From positions 1-64,000 of the forward strand of contig LLKB01000006.1 in assembly GCA_001414325.1 (NCBI GenBank): a DNA stretch of 64,000 nucleotides, read 5' to 3'. The notes under the pieces were generated by a model that searched no databases, was not told the DNA's origin, and worked only from the letters and a program-made list of their open reading frames with translations. Source of the stretch: Butyribacter intestini. GTDB lineage: Bacteria; Bacillota; Clostridia; Lachnospirales; Lachnospiraceae. Made by a program: the position numbers and the translations under genes. Below, in pieces: positions 7,974 to 16,237 of this stretch (positions are counted from its first letter, which is position 1; every line of letters starts with the position of its first letter).

Positions 7974-10610
7974 ATGATTGAAATAATGAAAAAGGACAGC
8001 CTTAAAAAAGGCTTGTCCGGTGAACAGGCAGCTAAGAGTAAAGCAGAGTTTGGAACAAATGAGCTTGCAAAAAAACAACCGGAGTCATTATTATCAATGT
8101 TTATAGGAGCATTTGATGATATATGGATAAAAGTTTTATGTTTTGCACTTCTGCTTAAAATTGTGCTTGCGGTACTTGGTGTTATATTTCCGGCTATTTC
8201 AGGCGGAAACGATGCAATAGAAATCGTGAGTATCATTCTTGCAATAGCACTTGCAACGGGCTTTTCAACATTGTCGGAGTACAGAAACAGTTCAAGAAGT
8301 GAAGCTTTGCAGGAGGAGTACAGTAAAACTTTTGCAAAAGTAATGAGAGACGGAAAACTTTTAAAGATTTCTACAAATGAAATCGTAAAAGGTGATACGA
8401 TACTTATACAGGCTGGTGACAAAGTACCGGTTGACGGACTTATTTTTGACGGTCATGTTAAAGTCTCTCAGGCGGCATTAAATGGTGAGTCAAGAGATGA
8501 GTCAAAAGTGGCAGCAGACAATATGGATGATGCAGAGTCGACAGATTATTCATCAGAAAATAAAGTGTTTATGGGTTCTGTAGTTACAAGCGGTGAGGCT
8601 TATATGGTGGCAACTGTTATAGGCGATGCTTCAGAGCTTGGTAAGATAAATAAGGCACTTACAGATAATGAGGAAGAGGAAAGAAAAGACACTTCAAGCC
8701 TTAAACTTGAGGTAGTAGCTGCAGGTATCGGTAAACTCGGTGTCTCAGCAGCAGCCATAGCAGGTGTTTTACAGGTAGTGTTAAATATCGTAAGAGCGAA
8801 TGAAGCAATTACTCCGGTATTTGTTATTTTGCTTGTTGCGGAGGCAGTGATGCTTATGGCTTCTATCGTTATCATGGCGGTTCCGGAGGGACTTCCGATG
8901 ATGAACAGTCTTGTGCAGTCGATGAATACTGAGTCAATGTATAAAAAGAATATTTTAGTAAGCCACAAAGCTGCATTTTCAGATTCCGCTTATATGAACC
9001 TTTTGTTCAGTGATAAAACAGGTACTATCACAGAGGGAAATCTCTCTTTGGTAGAATTTATCACAGGTGATGGAGAGATTGCTGATAAACTGTTAAATGC
9101 TGACTTTATAGATGCGATAACAGTCAATAACCTTGCTAAAGTATCAGAGGGAAAGGCTATCGGAAGTAACAACATGGACAGGGCACTTCTTTCTTATGCT
9201 CTTGCCAACAATGCAAAGCCGGATGAGGATGAAATTGAAAAAAGAGTTAAAGAAAATAATGGATTTGACTCTGAAAAGAAATGTGCCATCGTGGAACTTA
9301 ACGACGGTGTAGTTTACTGGAAAGGTGCAACAGAGCAGATAATTGATGACATTACCCACTATGAGACAGCAGACGGAAGTATAAAAGAGTTTACTGCTGC
9401 TGACAAAGAAAAGGTTATAAAACAGATGGAAGCACAGGCTAAGCGTACTATGAAACTTTTATCTGTTGCAAAGATAGCAGATGGAAAGAAAATACTTCTT
9501 GCAGTATTGTGTCTCAGGGATAATGTCAGAAAAGATGCAATCGAGACAGTTGAGGTGCTTAACGGTGCTGGAATACAGGTTGTCATGGTGACAGGTGATG
9601 CTGAGGAGACAGCAACGGCTATCGCAAAAGAAGCCGGTATTCTCGTGGATGAGAAAAACGATGTTGTTCTCACACATGAAGAACTTGAAAAAATGTCAGA
9701 TGAGGAGCTTAAGAAAGAACTTCCACATCTTAAGGTTGTAAGCCGTGCAAAGCCTCTCGACAAGAAGCGTTTAGTATCTATCGCACAGCAGCTTGACAAT
9801 GTTTGTGGTATGACTGGTGACGGTGTAAATGATGCACCTGCGTTAAAACAGGCTGATATAGGATTTGCTATGGGTGACGGAACTGCAGTTGCACAGGAAG
9901 CCGGTGATGTAGTTATTCTTAATAACAGTCTTACTTCAATAAAAGACTGCGTACTTAACTCAAGAACAATGGCAAAATCAGTCGGCAAGTTCCTTATTTT
10001 CCAGCTTACGGTAAATATAAGTACACTTCTTATGAACATTCTTGCACCTATACTTGGCTGGACAGAGCCATTTTCAATCGTGCAGATATTGTGGATAAAC
10101 CTCATAATGGATACGCTTGCAGCAATGGCATTTGGTGGTGAACCTATTCTTAACAGATATATGGACGAGAAGCCTGCAAAAAGAACTGACAATATCCTCA
10201 CCGGGTATATCAAGTCAGCAATAGGAGTCAGTGCTATATTTATCACATTAGGTTCAATACTGATACTTGAAAATGTGGGCGGTATAACATCATTTGTAAT
10301 GCCTGAAGGATGTAAAAATCCTGAACTTTACGAAAAGACATTTATGTTTGCCTTCTTTATCTATTCGATAATATTAAATAGTTTAAATACAAGATCTGAG
10401 AGATTTAATCTCTTTGAGCATATAAGCGAGAATAAAAATTTTGGGCTTGTAATGGGAGCAATATTTGTATTGCAAACAATTATCATTCAGATAGGCGGTC
10501 CGGTATTTGATACAACGATGCTCAGCGTAAAAGCACTTGTTGTGTCAATGTTGCTTGCTGTGCTTATTATCCCGGTAGATATGATAAGAAAGCTGATAGT
10601 ACGAAAATAA
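7974..10610 (+). CDS. Calcium-type P-type ATPase (PMCA/SERCA-like)
   Basis: The protein is about 878 residues. Visible motifs are the actuator sequence LNGES, the helix-4 PEGLP ion-site motif (residues 304-308), the phosphorylation site DKTGT (Asp347) and the hinge TGDGVNDAP (about 614-622), with paired hydrophobic helices at both ends. PEGLP and the overall order fit calcium pumps rather than heavy-metal P1B pumps, since there is no CPC motif. The start at 7974 follows AGAGAGG at a rather long spacing. An in-frame ATG at 7914 lacks a site. It is probably co-transcribed with the TerD genes. Because TerD proteins bind calcium, a role in calcium handling during stress is plausible. Confidence 0.9.
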   Translation: MIEIMKKDSLKKGLSGEQAAKSKAEFGTNELAKKQPESLLSMFIGAFDDIWIKVLCFALLLKIVLAVLGVIFPAISGGNDAIEIVSIILAIALATGFSTLSEYRNSSRSEALQEEYSKTFAKVMRDGKLLKISTNEIVKGDTILIQAGDKVPVDGLIFDGHVKVSQAALNGESRDESKVAADNMDDAESTDYSSENKVFMGSVVTSGEAYMVATVIGDASELGKINKALTDNEEEERKDTSSLKLEVVAAGIGKLGVSAAAIAGVLQVVLNIVRANEAITPVFVILLVAEAVMLMASIVIMAVPEGLPMMNSLVQSMNTESMYKKNILVSHKAAFSDSAYMNLLFSDKTGTITEGNLSLVEFITGDGEIADKLLNADFIDAITVNNLAKVSEGKAIGSNNMDRALLSYALANNAKPDEDEIEKRVKENNGFDSEKKCAIVELNDGVVYWKGATEQIIDDITHYETADGSIKEFTAADKEKVIKQMEAQAKRTMKLLSVAKIADGKKILLAVLCLRDNVRKDAIETVEVLNGAGIQVVMVTGDAEETATAIAKEAGILVDEKNDVVLTHEELEKMSDEELKKELPHLKVVSRAKPLDKKRLVSIAQQLDNVCGMTGDGVNDAPALKQADIGFAMGDGTAVAQEAGDVVILNNSLTSIKDCVLNSRTMAKSVGKFLIFQLTVNISTLLMNILAPILGWTEPFSIVQILWINLIMDTLAAMAFGGEPILNRYMDEKPAKRTDNILTGYIKSAIGVSAIFITLGSILILENVGGITSFVMPEGCKNPELYEKTFMFAFFIYSIILNSLNTRSERFNLFEHISENKNFGLVMGAIFVLQTIIIQIGGPVFDTTMLSVKALVVSMLLAVLIIPVDMIRKLIVRK

Positions 10611-10641
10611 ATAACAGAATGAGTGAAAGAAGGGGTTGTGC

Positions 10642-10719
10642 TTGACTATTCCTACAATAATCTGCCTTGTTGGGGCGGAATTATGTGCTTTATCACTTAT
10701 ATTCAGACGCAGGAAATAG
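10642..10719 (+). CDS. Possible 25-residue hydrophobic peptide
   Basis: A TTG codon six bases after AGAAGGGG opens a frame whose residues 3-20 are hydrophobic (IPTIICLVGAELCALSLI) and end in FRRRK, the layout of a single membrane helix with a positive inside tail. It sits between the P-type ATPase and the metallopeptidase gene. Small membrane peptides that modulate calcium pumps are known in other systems, so the position is suggestive, but the start codon is weak and there is no homology evidence. It may be chance. Confidence 0.25.
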   Translation: MTIPTIICLVGAELCALSLIFRRRK

Positions 10720-10862
10720 AGAGAAACAAGTGATGATGTTGAAATAAAGAAAATAGCTTAACAACTTGGCATATTTAGAAGTATGTGGGTGCGGTACCGG
10801 ATGTGCCGCACCTCAAATTTTTGTCTAACAGATATTTAATTTATGATATACAGGAGAAATTT

Positions 10863-11429
10863 ATGGATAATATATATGTAAACTATCTTTTGACAGCATT
10901 GATATTGACTTTTGCAATACCGGGTGCGGGAGTTGTCATAGAGCAGTTTGTAAAACTTCTTTATTCGGTGACAGCAGCCTTTCTTGGCGACAGTTTCACC
11001 TATTTTATATTTAACAGACTGACTTTTATAGGAGTATTCCACCATGAACTGTCTCATGCCCTGCTTGCAACGGTTACGGGAGCGAAAGTTACCAAAATAG
11101 TATTCTTTCATCCTGACGGTGACAGGCTCGGATATGTCGAGTATGTGACAAGGGGAAATATAATAATGAGGTCAATTCAGCAGGCATTGGCTTCGATAGC
11201 ACCGGTATTCTGCGGTGCATTGACAAGTGCGGGTATTTATTATTATCTTACTGTTTATGGTGCGGCATTAGCGGTATGGCAGACTGTACTTTTGTGGTAT
11301 GTATTTATTTCAATCATATTACATATGACTATGAGCAGACAGGACTTTAAAGGACTGTATCGTGGCATACCGGTTGTGTACCTGATAGTATTTGTCATTG
11401 TATATATTTGTAAATTTACATTATTTTAA
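10863..11429 (+). CDS. Putative membrane zinc metallopeptidase (M50-like)
   Basis: The 188-residue protein has four or five hydrophobic segments. HELSH at residues 61-65 fits the HExxH zinc motif and lies at the end of a hydrophobic helix, as in site-2-protease (M50) relatives. A second metal-ligand motif of the NPxxDG type is not evident; DGDRLGYVEY near residue 80 is the only acidic candidate, so catalytic competence is unproven. The ATG at 10863 follows CAGGAG; the longer frame from 10785 is unsupported. It follows the Ter/P-ATPase genes on the same strand and may be the last gene of that module. Confidence 0.6.
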   Translation: MDNIYVNYLLTALILTFAIPGAGVVIEQFVKLLYSVTAAFLGDSFTYFIFNRLTFIGVFHHELSHALLATVTGAKVTKIVFFHPDGDRLGYVEYVTRGNIIMRSIQQALASIAPVFCGALTSAGIYYYLTVYGAALAVWQTVLLWYVFISIILHMTMSRQDFKGLYRGIPVVYLIVFVIVYICKFTLF

Positions 11430-11434
11430 TTTTA

Positions 11435-11619
11435 GTAACAGTTCAGCCCCAAAAAAGATAAGTCAATAATACATGAGCTTGCTCATTGTATTGCTGATTA
11501 TATTTTTACGGTAGAATAGCCTTTTATTTATTATATGAGGTAAACATAAGCTGCGTAGCAGTGACTGACAGTTTGCTGGCAGGTTTATGAATGTAATAAA
11601 TGGAAGGCTGAACTGTTAC
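11435..11619 (+). repeat. Family A inverted-end element, copy 1
   Basis: This 185-bp element is bounded by GTAACAGTTCAGCC and its exact complement GGCTGAACTGTTAC. The interior carries two hairpins, one built around GAGCTTGCTC and one around GACTGACAGTTTGCTGGCAG. It starts six bases after the metallopeptidase stop. Copies of nearly the same length lie at 44577-44759 (reversed) and 60148-60331. It encodes no protein. A second, slightly changed end (GGTTGAACTGTTACC, 11631-11645) follows immediately, suggesting a partial neighbour copy. It resembles a non-autonomous MITE. Confidence 0.85.
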
Positions 11620-11649
11620 CCTGATTTTATGGTTGAACTGTTACCAATA

Positions 11650-11678
11650 TTGATAATATGGTGATTTTTTGCTATAAT
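11650..11678 (+). promoter_or_regulatory. Predicted sigma-A promoter for apt
   Basis: TTGATA (11650-11655) and TATAAT (11673-11678) are separated by 17 bases, a near-consensus vegetative promoter. Transcription would begin about 160 bases upstream of apt, leaving a leader that contains a short family B hairpin. Confidence 0.65.
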
Positions 11679-11751
11679 AAAAAAGATTGTGCATTGTTAA
11701 ATGCAGTTACTGTTCCCTCATAAGAGAGGTGACATTATCTTATTTTAAGTA

Positions 11752-11807
11752 TTTGCGAAACGCATATAATGTGTGTAATTAACACAACCTAAAATTAGTT
11801 TCGCAAT
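11752..11807 (+). repeat. Family B hairpin, short form, in the apt leader
   Basis: The ends TTTGCGAAAC and AGTTTCGCAA are inverted. The right half (AATTAACACAACCT, then AATTAGTTTCGCAAT) matches the right end of the 200-bp element at 46353-46552 almost base for base, so this is a stem-only, internally deleted relative. It sits between the apt promoter and start codon. Confidence 0.7.
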
Positions 11808-11845
11808 TACTTATTAGCTTATTTTAAAAGGAGGATACAGATAAA

Positions 11846-12370
11846 ATGAAGAAATTAGAGGACTATGTAAGATGTATTCCGGATTTTCCAAGCAAAGGCA
11901 TAATGTTTCGTGATATTACATCAGTGATACAGGATCCGGACGGGCTTAAACTTGCTATTGATTCCATGATAGAGGCTGTCAGGGATGTTGATTTTGATGT
12001 TGTTGTCGGTACTGAATCAAGAGGATTTATTTTCGGTATGCCTATTGCATATGCACTCGGCAAAGGATTTGTTCCGTGCCGCAAAAAGGGCAAACTTCCA
12101 TGTGAGACAGTTACGGCATCGTATGCCCTTGAATATGGAACGGCTGAGATTGAAATTCATAAGGATGCAATAAAGCCGGGACAGAAAGTTCTTCTTGTGG
12201 ATGATCTTATCGCAACAGGCGGAACTATTGAAGCCTGTGCAGGGCTTGTCGAGGAACTCGGCGGTGAAGTAGTTAAGATTTTATTCCTGCTCGAACTTGC
12301 CGGTCTTAAAGGAAGAGAAAAACTTGCTAAGTATGATGTGACATCATTGATTACATATGAGGGAAAGTAG
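11846..12370 (+). CDS. apt: Adenine phosphoribosyltransferase
   Basis: This 174-residue enzyme is of the usual length for Apt. It converts adenine and PRPP to AMP in the cytoplasm. Visible features are the N-terminal YVRCIPDFPSKGIMFRDIT, the flexible loop region CRKKGKLPCET (residues ~78-88) and the PRPP-binding loop VLLVDDLIATGGT (~115-127). The start follows AAAAGGAGG. The next gene, 27 bases downstream, is a purine permease, so uptake and salvage are probably one operon. Confidence 0.96.
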   Translation: MKKLEDYVRCIPDFPSKGIMFRDITSVIQDPDGLKLAIDSMIEAVRDVDFDVVVGTESRGFIFGMPIAYALGKGFVPCRKKGKLPCETVTASYALEYGTAEIEIHKDAIKPGQKVLLVDDLIATGGTIEACAGLVEELGGEVVKILFLLELAGLKGREKLAKYDVTSLITYEGK

Positions 12371-12397
12371 AATACAAAAAAGGAGACATAATTATTT

Positions 12398-13756
12398 ATG
12401 TTAAATAAGTTATTTAAGTTAAAGGAAAATAATACAAATGTAAAGACCGAAGTTATAGCCGGTCTTACTACATTTATGGCTATGGCATATATACTTGCCG
12501 TAAACCCAAACATTTTGAGTGGCACGGGAATGAACCGTGATGCGGTACTTCTTGCGACAGCTATTGCATCGTTTATCGGCTGTATGGCTATGGCACTTCT
12601 TGCAAATTATCCATTTGCACTTGCACCGGGTATGGGACTTAATGCATATATGGCAGGAACAGTTTGTGCAAATATGGGATATTCATGGAAAGTAGCACTT
12701 CTTGCGGTATTTGTAGAAGGTCTTATATTTATCGTGCTCTCGCTTACAAATGTGCGTGAAGCTATATTTAATACAATTCCGTCTTCACTTAAAAAAGGTG
12801 TAAGTGCAGGTATCGGTTTATTCATTGCATTTATCGGACTTCAGGGTGCAAAGATAGTAGTAGCTGATGATTCTACACTTCTTACTTATGTCAGATTTAC
12901 AAAAAATTTCCATACTGTAGGAATTGGAGCATTACTTGCACTTGTCGGATTGTTTATAACAGTTATTCTCTATGCAAAAAATGTTAAAGGTTCTATTCTT
13001 ATCGGAATATTAAGTACATGGATACTTGGAATGTTGTGCCAGCTTGTCGGAATTTATGTTCCGAATCCTGACACCGGATTTTATTCATTATATCCTACAC
13101 TTAAGATGATAGATATTACAGCTATCGGAGATACATTTGGACAGTGCTTTAAAGCAGATTTTTCAAGCATCAGAATCCTTGATTTTATCGTTGTACTTTT
13201 TGCATTCCTCTTTGTAGATATTTTTGATACACTTGGAACACTTATCGGCGTATCAACAAAAGCGGGTATGCTCGATGAAAACGAAAAACTTCCAAGAATT
13301 AAGCCTGCACTTCTTGCCGATGCTATCGCAACATCAGTCGGAGCTGTTCTTGGAACATCAACAACTACAACATATGTTGAGTCATCAGCCGGTGTACTTG
13401 CAGGAGGACGCACCGGACTTTCGGCAGCAGTAACGGGTATTATGTTCCTGCTTGCGATAATCTTCGCACCTATATTTACTGCAATTCCTTCATTTGCTAC
13501 TGCACCTGCACTTATCTTTGTAGGTTTCCTTATGATTTCATCAATCATAAGTGTAGATTTTACAGACCTTACAGAGTCAGTACCGGCATATCTTGCACTT
13601 CTTGCAATGCCGCTTATGTATAGCATTTCAGAGGGAATCGCACTCGGTGTTATATCATATGTAGTTATCAATGTATTTTGTGGAAAAGCAAAGAAAGTTA
13701 AACCTTTAATGTATATACTTGCGGTATTGTTTGTATGTAAGTATATATTCCTGTAG
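12398..13756 (+). CDS. NCS2/AzgA-family purine permease
   Basis: The 452-residue protein is highly hydrophobic, with about 12 membrane segments. The opening TEVIAGLTTFMAMAYILAVNP and ALAPGMGLNAY are diagnostic of the guanine/hypoxanthine/adenine proton symporters (PbuG, PbuO, AzgA). The later motif TSTTTTYVESSAGVLAGGRT contributes to the substrate site. The start follows AAAAAGGAG. Coupling to apt suggests adenine as one substrate, but family members differ in specificity and sequence alone does not settle it. Confidence 0.92.
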   Translation: MLNKLFKLKENNTNVKTEVIAGLTTFMAMAYILAVNPNILSGTGMNRDAVLLATAIASFIGCMAMALLANYPFALAPGMGLNAYMAGTVCANMGYSWKVALLAVFVEGLIFIVLSLTNVREAIFNTIPSSLKKGVSAGIGLFIAFIGLQGAKIVVADDSTLLTYVRFTKNFHTVGIGALLALVGLFITVILYAKNVKGSILIGILSTWILGMLCQLVGIYVPNPDTGFYSLYPTLKMIDITAIGDTFGQCFKADFSSIRILDFIVVLFAFLFVDIFDTLGTLIGVSTKAGMLDENEKLPRIKPALLADAIATSVGAVLGTSTTTTYVESSAGVLAGGRTGLSAAVTGIMFLLAIIFAPIFTAIPSFATAPALIFVGFLMISSIISVDFTDLTESVPAYLALLAMPLMYSISEGIALGVISYVVINVFCGKAKKVKPLMYILAVLFVCKYIFL

Positions 13757-13862
13757 AAACAGGGAAAACGGTGCCGTTGTCAAATAGCATGATGCAAGGG
13801 TCAAAAGCAGATAGCAATGTATGTTTACATAAAAATTGCTATCTGTTGGCAGCGTGTCAGAT

Positions 13863-13908
13863 AAAAAACGCAGTTTTGTGAATTGAGTTTCATAAAGCTG
13901 CGTTTTTT
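13863..13908 (+). terminator. Terminator downstream of the purine permease
   Basis: AAAAAACGCAG and CTGCGTTTTTT form an 11-bp stem with a terminal T run; its palindromic A and T flanks could serve both strands. Confidence 0.85.
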
Positions 13909-14289
13909 GTTTTGCCGAAAAAAAAGAACCGCTGGAGAAAGCGGTTCTAACAGTCAAGCTTTCGCTTAACTGTTTGGAGAAGGTATGAAAAAAATTTAAG
14001 CACTTATCAAATGATTTTGTTTCATTTGATGGGTTTATATTATCGTGGAAGTGTGAACTTGTAATGTTTTAAATGTGAAATATATGTTAATAAATGTGAA
14101 CAAATAAAGTTAATTGGGGAGAGTTTGTGGAAACAGGATGAAAATACGGAAAACCCAGCAATTTTAACATTATCAGGCAGGCAGCAGAGAGGGGGCAGAT
14201 ATCTGATTAGCTATGTCAGGGGATTTTTTGGCTGAAATATTATATGTATATAATTATGAAATACCTGAATATCAGGGGATTGCAGTGTG

Positions 14290-14303
14290 TGAAAACGATT
14301 TCA
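14290..14303 (+). promoter_or_regulatory. Candidate LacI-family operator / cre-like site
   Basis: TGAAAACGATTTCA fits the cre-like pattern TGWAANCGNTNNCA recognised by LacI/GalR-family proteins. It lies about 100 bases before a LacI-type regulator gene, so autoregulation or CcpA control are the two obvious readings. Confidence 0.5.
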
Positions 14304-14404
14304 AATATTATTGTTGTCCTAGGGAAAGAGTATGAATATAATGTAAGTGGGAAAAGACAAAAGTTGTTCATAGAGTACATCCTTAAGTAAGAAAGGAAAA
14401 AATC

Positions 14405-15481
14405 ATGTCAATCAAGAAAATAGCAGAGAGGGCAGGTGTATCGGCTTCGACTGTTTCACGCGTGCTCAACAATCCAAATTATAAATGTTCATCTCCCAAG
14501 CTTCGTGACAAAATCTGGAAGATTGCGATAGAGCTTAATTACACCCCAAATACTGCTGCAAGAAATCTAAAGATGGGAGTTAAGGAGAAGGAAGAAAAAG
14601 TCTATTATGTCAGTGTTCTTATGACACGAATGGAAAAGGCAACGGCAGATCCGTTTTTTAATGAACTGCTGCGGGTGATAGAAAGTGAGATACATAAACA
14701 GGTTGCAATATTGACAAAGGTCTGGTATATGCCTGTTTTTTCAAATGATAAAAAATGCCGCCATGAGGATCTTAATCTGCTGGTAGATAAAATGTATGAT
14801 GAGCTTGAGCAGAAATGTGACGGTCTTATAATCATTGGTAAATGTAATAAAGACGCATTGAAAAAACTCAATAACAAATTTAAAAATGTCGTTTCGGTAA
14901 ACCGTAATTCAACAAATTATGAGGTTGATGAGGTTTTGTGTGACGGAAAGAAAGTTGCCATGATGGCAGTAGAATATCTTATATCACTAGGGCATACAAG
15001 TATAGGTTATGTTGGTGACTGCTACAATGAAGCGAGGTATCGTGGGTATCTTGAGGCATTGCACAGACATGACATCGACCCGGAGGCAGATTATATAGTA
15101 CAGACCGGGCAGACAGAAGCGGAGGGGTTTGCGGCAATGCAGAAATTTATGCAGTCGGAGGACAGACCGACAGGAATATATTGTGCAAACGATATAACGG
15201 CTATCGGGATGTTAAAATTCCTTGAAACAAATAAAAACAGGTATTATATTCCATCTATAATAGCAAGTGATGATATAGAAGAAGCACAATATACAAGACC
15301 TATGCTCACAACAGTAAGACTTCCTAAAGAGGAGATGGGGAAGTTTGCATTATATCTTTTAGTTGACCGTATGCGTGGAGGACATAAAAGTGTTGTCAGG
15401 ACAGAACTTGAGGGAAAACTTATGGTACGAAACAGTTGTGTAGGGACTGATGAGGGTGGATGGAGTGATTATTGTATTTAG
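14405..15481 (+). CDS. LacI/GalR-family transcriptional regulator
   Basis: The 358-residue protein has a typical N-terminal helix-turn-helix (MSIKKIAERAGVSASTVSRV, residues 1-20) and hinge (NYTPNTAARNLKMG, ~41-55). A periplasmic-binding-like sensor domain follows, with conserved YLISLGHTSIGYVGD and PTGIYCANDITAIG segments. Such proteins repress sugar-use genes and are released by a sugar ligand. No sugar genes are adjacent on the same strand, so the target and ligand are unknown. The candidate operator upstream at 14290 suggests autoregulation. Confidence 0.92.
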   Translation: MSIKKIAERAGVSASTVSRVLNNPNYKCSSPKLRDKIWKIAIELNYTPNTAARNLKMGVKEKEEKVYYVSVLMTRMEKATADPFFNELLRVIESEIHKQVAILTKVWYMPVFSNDKKCRHEDLNLLVDKMYDELEQKCDGLIIIGKCNKDALKKLNNKFKNVVSVNRNSTNYEVDEVLCDGKKVAMMAVEYLISLGHTSIGYVGDCYNEARYRGYLEALHRHDIDPEADYIVQTGQTEAEGFAAMQKFMQSEDRPTGIYCANDITAIGMLKFLETNKNRYYIPSIIASDDIEEAQYTRPMLTTVRLPKEEMGKFALYLLVDRMRGGHKSVVRTELEGKLMVRNSCVGTDEGGWSDYCI

Positions 15482-15610
15482 ATGTAAAATTAGGTGTTGA
15501 CAGCTACTTTCTTATAAGATAGAAAATAATAGATATTCTAAAGGAGAAGTTGAACATTTTACTGATATTATAAGGTCAACAGCTCATTTAATAATAGAGT
15601 AAAAAAGAAT

Positions 15611-15668
15611 AAAAAACTACCCCATCTGTATAATGAAAATATTCACAACATAGATGGGGGTTAATTTT
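15611..15668. terminator. Terminator between convergent lacI-type and yjfB-like genes
   Basis: ACCCCATCT (15619-15627) pairs with AGATGGGGG (15652-15660), flanked by an A run on the left and TTAATTTTT on the right, so it can act on both strands. Confidence 0.7.
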
Positions 15669-15680
15669 TAGAAAACAGTT

Positions 15681-15872
15681 TTATATCGTAATATCAATAT
15701 TTGCACCGAGTTCCGGATTGACAGACCTTTCCATAGCAGAACGATTCATCATGTCAATAAGACCGGCTCCGCTTTCTTTCATTGTATCTAGACTTTTTGC
15801 AAGAACTGCGGTTTCAACATTATTTATTACATCTGCCTGTGATATGCCCATAGAGAGTGCTGCAATATCCAT
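15681..15872 (-). CDS. YjfB-family putative motility protein
   Basis: This 63-residue protein begins MDIAALSMGISQADV and continues AVLAKSLDTMKESG, the conserved pattern of the short YjfB family found in flagellated Firmicutes. Its precise role is not established. On the minus strand the start is preceded by AAAAGGAGG. It stands alone between two plus-strand genes. Its presence hints that the organism is motile. Confidence 0.82.
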   Translation of the reverse strand: MDIAALSMGISQADVINNVETAVLAKSLDTMKESGAGLIDMMNRSAMERSVNPELGANIDITI

Positions 15873-16012
15873 AGAAATCCCTCCTTTTCATTTTGACCTA
15901 TTGACCTATTGGTCTGTTTTCAGATTATAATTTTGAAAAATTTCTTTCTAAAATAATTATACCATAATTTGATGAAGATTAACAGTTCAGCCATAAAAAT
16001 ACTGTAAACAAC

Positions 16013-16041
16013 TTGCACTAATTATAAACTTAATGTATAAT
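16013..16041 (+). promoter_or_regulatory. Predicted promoter of the thiD leader
   Basis: TTGCAC (16013-16018) and TATAAT (16036-16041) are 17 bases apart, immediately upstream of the TPP riboswitch. A family A end-like motif (AACAGTTCAGCC, 15981-15992) lies about 20 bases upstream. Confidence 0.7.
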
Positions 16042-16043
16042 AG

Positions 16044-16141
16044 CCGATGCGGGGGAGCTTGTGCGTGAAACAGGCTGAGAGTAGATTGCGTATCTTAACC
16101 CTTATAACCTGATGGATAATGCCAGCGTAGGAAGTTGTCGG
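16044..16141 (+). promoter_or_regulatory. TPP riboswitch (THI element)
   Basis: The conserved parts are in order: GCGGGGGAGC, the CTGAGA box (16075-16080), ACCCTTATAACCTGAT, and the second helix ATAATGCCAGCGTAGGAA, closed by CCGA/TCGG. Binding of thiamin pyrophosphate should turn the downstream operon (thiD, cytX) off through the terminator at 16166-16201. Confidence 0.95.
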
Positions 16142-16165
16142 TATAGATTTGCAATGATTTATGTT

Positions 16166-16201
16166 GAGAATATGCATGGTAGTTATGTATATTCTTTTTT
16201 T
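16166..16201 (+). terminator. Riboswitch-controlled terminator
   Basis: GAATATGCAT and ATGTATATTC form a stem followed by seven T bases, 25 bases after the riboswitch aptamer. This is the expected expression platform. Confidence 0.8.
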
Positions 16202-16237
16202 GTGGCTTTTTATATGATGTAGCACGATTATAGGAAA

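Larger units (their letters stand above)
13757..14404 (+). other. 648-base spacer between the purine permease and the LacI-type gene
   Basis: It holds a terminator (13863-13908), two further hairpins (GAACCGCT/AAGCGGTTC at 13925-13947 and AACAGT/ACTGTT near 13948-13974), and a probable regulator operator at 14290-14303. I find no convincing gene. The ATG at 13985 after GGAGAAGG reads only three more codons before a stop. Confidence 0.6.

Noticed and set aside
9359-10246. Minus-strand frame of 295 codons opposite the P-type ATPase
   Set aside because: It is the complement of strongly conserved ATPase codons, Ser-rich and without family motifs.
11435-11619. Family A element read as a simple bidirectional terminator
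   Set aside because: Length, exact 14-bp ends and inversion of one copy fit a repeat element better. Two copies already have a separate terminator beside them.
13081-13671. Minus-strand frame of 196 codons opposite the purine permease
   Set aside because: It is a shadow of a hydrophobic transporter gene, with no ribosome site.
13985-13999. ATG after GGAGAAGG suggesting a small peptide
   Set aside because: The frame stops after four codons (Met-Lys-Lys-Ile).
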